Shown here piece by piece: positions 62,131 through 64,000 of a DNA stretch of 64,000 bases. Numbering within the stretch: position 1 is the first letter of the stretch; each line of letters begins with the position of its first letter. The stretch lies in NCBI RefSeq assembly GCF_000213575.1, contig NZ_GL892007.1:186001-250000 (forward strand), given 5' to 3'. Source of the stretch: Dysgonomonas mossii DSM 22836. Lineage in GTDB: Bacteria; Bacteroidota; Bacteroidia; Bacteroidales; Dysgonomonadaceae. The position numbers and the translations under genes were made by a program. The notes under the pieces were generated by a model that made no database searches, had not been told where the DNA came from, and was given only the letters and a program-made list of their open reading frames with translations.

Positions 62131-63855
62131 TTATGGTTGAAAATCATTTGAAGATGTTGAATATAAACCGATCAATGCTCCAGTAAAACCACCGGCAACA
62201 TCTGTGGAAAGAATATCACCGGAAACAGTTCCTCCAACATTCTTAAATACCTGATTATAAACAGAGTAATTAAATTTATAATTATCTTCGTCTGCTTCAA
62301 CCTGCAATTTTATTGGTTTGCTTACATCAATTTTTTCACTGGCTACAAGAGTAGACTTATTCTTATCTGTTCTGACAAGCAAGATATAAGAGTCGTTTCC
62401 TTTTTGTGTAACACCAAATACATAGTTGAACGATTCTTTTTGATAACAAACGATTCCTGCTAAATCAGTTTCAGAGGCAGGTACATAATTCATATCCACT
62501 GTCGTTGAAAATGTTTTATGTTGCTGTCTATGAAATAAAGCTGAAATAGGCTTACGCTCTTTGATATTTGTCTGGAATGGCTTTATCTGTAAACCATCTT
62601 TTGTAATATTCACAAAATCCTCACGAGGACCTCTTACTGCTATCCATCTATGATCTAAACTCTTGCTTGAAAAATCGTCGTTAAAAGTAAAATTTCCATT
62701 AGGAAAGAAACCATTCATTCCTGTTTGATTTTGTACACCTTCCGGCATTTTCAATTTAGGCGATAGAGGAATAAGACCATTCTCGAAAACAGGGAATTCT
62801 CCACTCCAGTCTACAGGTAATATAAATGTTTCTCTACCTGAATTCACTCTTTGTTTATTATTAGGACGAATTGCTAAAAACACACCATAATACTTCCCAT
62901 CAGGAGCTTGTACTAAATCGGCATGTCCTGCCCAATCTACTTTATCTTTTCTATCTTTTGCAAAATATCTTTGAGTCAGTATTGGATTGTTGGCTGCCGG
63001 CTTAAATGGCCCGCGAGGATTTTCGCTAACAAAAATCACTTCACTATGCCAATCGCCAGTACCTCCTTCTGCACACATCAAAAAATAGCGACCATCTTTT
63101 TTATATATATGAGGGCCTTCTATCCATATAGGTCTCTTTGTTATATCCACACCCCCATCTACGATTATTTTATCTGTACCAGGAATCACTCTATCGTTTT
63201 CTACATCATATTCCCATTGTTTAATAACCCTGTGACCAGAATACAATTCTTTGCCATGATCCGGAGCATCATTGTGTACTAAATAAGCTTTGCCGTCATC
63301 ATCAAAGAATAATGCCGGATCAATTCCATTAAACTCTAGACGGATCGGGTCGCCCCATCCTTGTCGAGGATCTTTAGTCTTAACAACAATATTGCCCAAA
63401 CCTCCTCCAATATGAGTCGTGATCATATAGAAAGTATCATTATGAGGATTGTATGCAATATCTGGAGCATATACCCCAGCACTCATTTCTATATCTTGTA
63501 CTTTTAATTGGGTTGGTCTTTCTAATACATTTCCTATTTGTGTCCAATTAACTAAATCTTTACTATGAAAGATTGGTACTCCCGGAAAAAAAGCAAAAGA
63601 TGAGTTGACCAAATAATAGTCATCACCTTTACGAGTAATACTCGGATCGGGATAACACCCTTGCAAAATAGGTGTATAAAACTCATTGCTTTTTAAAGGG
63701 TTTTCGTTATAAACCTTATCATTCCCTTGATAAATAAATTTGGAAAAAGTAGGAACCCCCTTTTGAAGTTTTTTGTTTGCTTTAGTCTGACTGCTCAAAC
63801 TAAAAGGACTAAATAAGAGTATACCTGTAATAATAGCAATTACATTTTTTTTCAT
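62131..63855 (-). CDS. GH43-family beta-xylosidase/arabinofuranosidase
   Basis: A 574-residue exported enzyme (signal peptide ending LSSQ). The five-bladed propeller has the catalytic base Asp70 in GCYPDPSI, the pKa modulator Asp179 in FNGIDPALF and the general acid Glu246 in WIEGPHIYKKDGRYFL. The C-terminal part (about 385-574, FNDDFSSKSLDHRWIAVRGPRE onward) is a concanavalin-like beta-sandwich as in GH43 xylosidases. The protein stops at STSSNDFQP, a little shorter than many homologues. With the xylan cluster downstream it probably trims xylo-oligosaccharides or arabinosyl groups in the periplasm; specificity cannot be read from sequence. Confidence 0.94.
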   Translation of the reverse strand: MKKNVIAIITGILLFSPFSLSSQTKANKKLQKGVPTFSKFIYQGNDKVYNENPLKSNEFYTPILQGCYPDPSITRKGDDYYLVNSSFAFFPGVPIFHSKDLVNWTQIGNVLERPTQLKVQDIEMSAGVYAPDIAYNPHNDTFYMITTHIGGGLGNIVVKTKDPRQGWGDPIRLEFNGIDPALFFDDDGKAYLVHNDAPDHGKELYSGHRVIKQWEYDVENDRVIPGTDKIIVDGGVDITKRPIWIEGPHIYKKDGRYFLMCAEGGTGDWHSEVIFVSENPRGPFKPAANNPILTQRYFAKDRKDKVDWAGHADLVQAPDGKYYGVFLAIRPNNKQRVNSGRETFILPVDWSGEFPVFENGLIPLSPKLKMPEGVQNQTGMNGFFPNGNFTFNDDFSSKSLDHRWIAVRGPREDFVNITKDGLQIKPFQTNIKERKPISALFHRQQHKTFSTTVDMNYVPASETDLAGIVCYQKESFNYVFGVTQKGNDSYILLVRTDKNKSTLVASEKIDVSKPIKLQVEADEDNYKFNYSVYNQVFKNVGGTVSGDILSTDVAGGFTGALIGLYSTSSNDFQP

Positions 63856-63907
63856 GATATGAATTAAGTTATTATATATATGGTTTTACGCTTTAGCGAT
63901 AACATTA

Positions 63908-63915
63908 CAAAGCTA
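63908..63915 (-). promoter_or_regulatory. Candidate -7 promoter element of the GH43 gene
   Basis: On the minus strand TAGCTTTG matches TAnnTTTG, 53 bp before the ATG. A small dyad CGCT-TT-AGCG follows between it and the gene. No clear -33 TTTG is seen. Confidence 0.4.
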
Positions 63916-64000
63916 TATATCTATAAAAATTAAAGGATAAAAACTTGTTTCTTTTACAATCGCACAAGTAATTACAACCATACCGATTGTTGCATTTTCA

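Overview
The window reads as a chromosomal segment of a saccharolytic member of the Bacteroidota. The evidence is AT-rich DNA, five SusC/TonB-dependent receptor genes or gene parts, four SusD homologues, many lipoproteins with Bacteroidota-type lipoboxes, candidate promoters of the TAnnTTTG (-7) type, a FecR/ECF-sigma pair and a DUF6377-type regulator. The gene set suggests order Bacteroidales, perhaps a Dysgonomonas-like organism, but the genus is only a guess. I see no rRNA, tRNA, CRISPR array, insertion sequence or phage gene.

Layout. (1) 1-14752, all on the minus strand: a putative alpha-mannan/N-glycan utilisation locus. In transcription order it holds an SGNH hydrolase, a GH38-like protein, a GH92 alpha-mannosidase, SusD, two small lipoproteins and a SusC cut by the window edge. 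A membrane-anchored TPR/HTH regulator lies upstream. (2) 15057-22801, plus strand: a TolC/adaptor/RND efflux operon with a PII-like protein and a DUF2892 membrane protein, then an outer-membrane phospholipase A and a methyltransferase. (3) 22876-26846, minus: trehalose genes (fused OtsA-OtsB and a GH15 hydrolase). (4) 27275-28914, minus: a MarR regulator, a lipoprotein thioredoxin, a DUF2892-like protein, a rhodanese and a DUF6132-like protein. (5) 29085-32354, plus: promoter, TPP riboswitch, terminator and a thiamin salvage operon (thiM, thiE, tenA, thiD). (6) 32395-33729, minus: a KamA-family radical SAM enzyme. (7) 34204-41744, plus: a beta-glucan (laminarin-type) locus fecR-susC-susD-GH16-ECF sigma. 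(8) 42131-48027, plus: L-arabinose operon araD-araA-araB-symporter with two operator-like palindromes. (9) 48463-61576, minus: the conserved xylan core xusA-xusB-xusC-xusD-xusE-GH10 xylanase, followed upstream by a GH43 glycosidase (62131-63855).

How the parts fit. Regions 8 and 9 form an arabinoxylan module: surface binding and import by Xus proteins, backbone cutting by GH10, side-chain or oligosaccharide trimming by GH43, and catabolism of released arabinose. Region 7 handles beta-1,3-type glucan and appears self-regulated by FecR and the sigma factor, whose gene lies last. Region 1 targets mannose-rich glycans. Regions 2 and 4 are separate operons, but their promoters carry the same 13-bp motif (TTTCyAntrGAAA-like). 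I therefore propose that the MarR protein controls both an efflux pump and a thiol/sulfane-sulfur handling operon. This is the most interesting inference in the window.

Several start codons were moved to an internal ATG where the longest reading frame began at a TTG or GTG, or lay inside a promoter or terminator. These are noted per gene.
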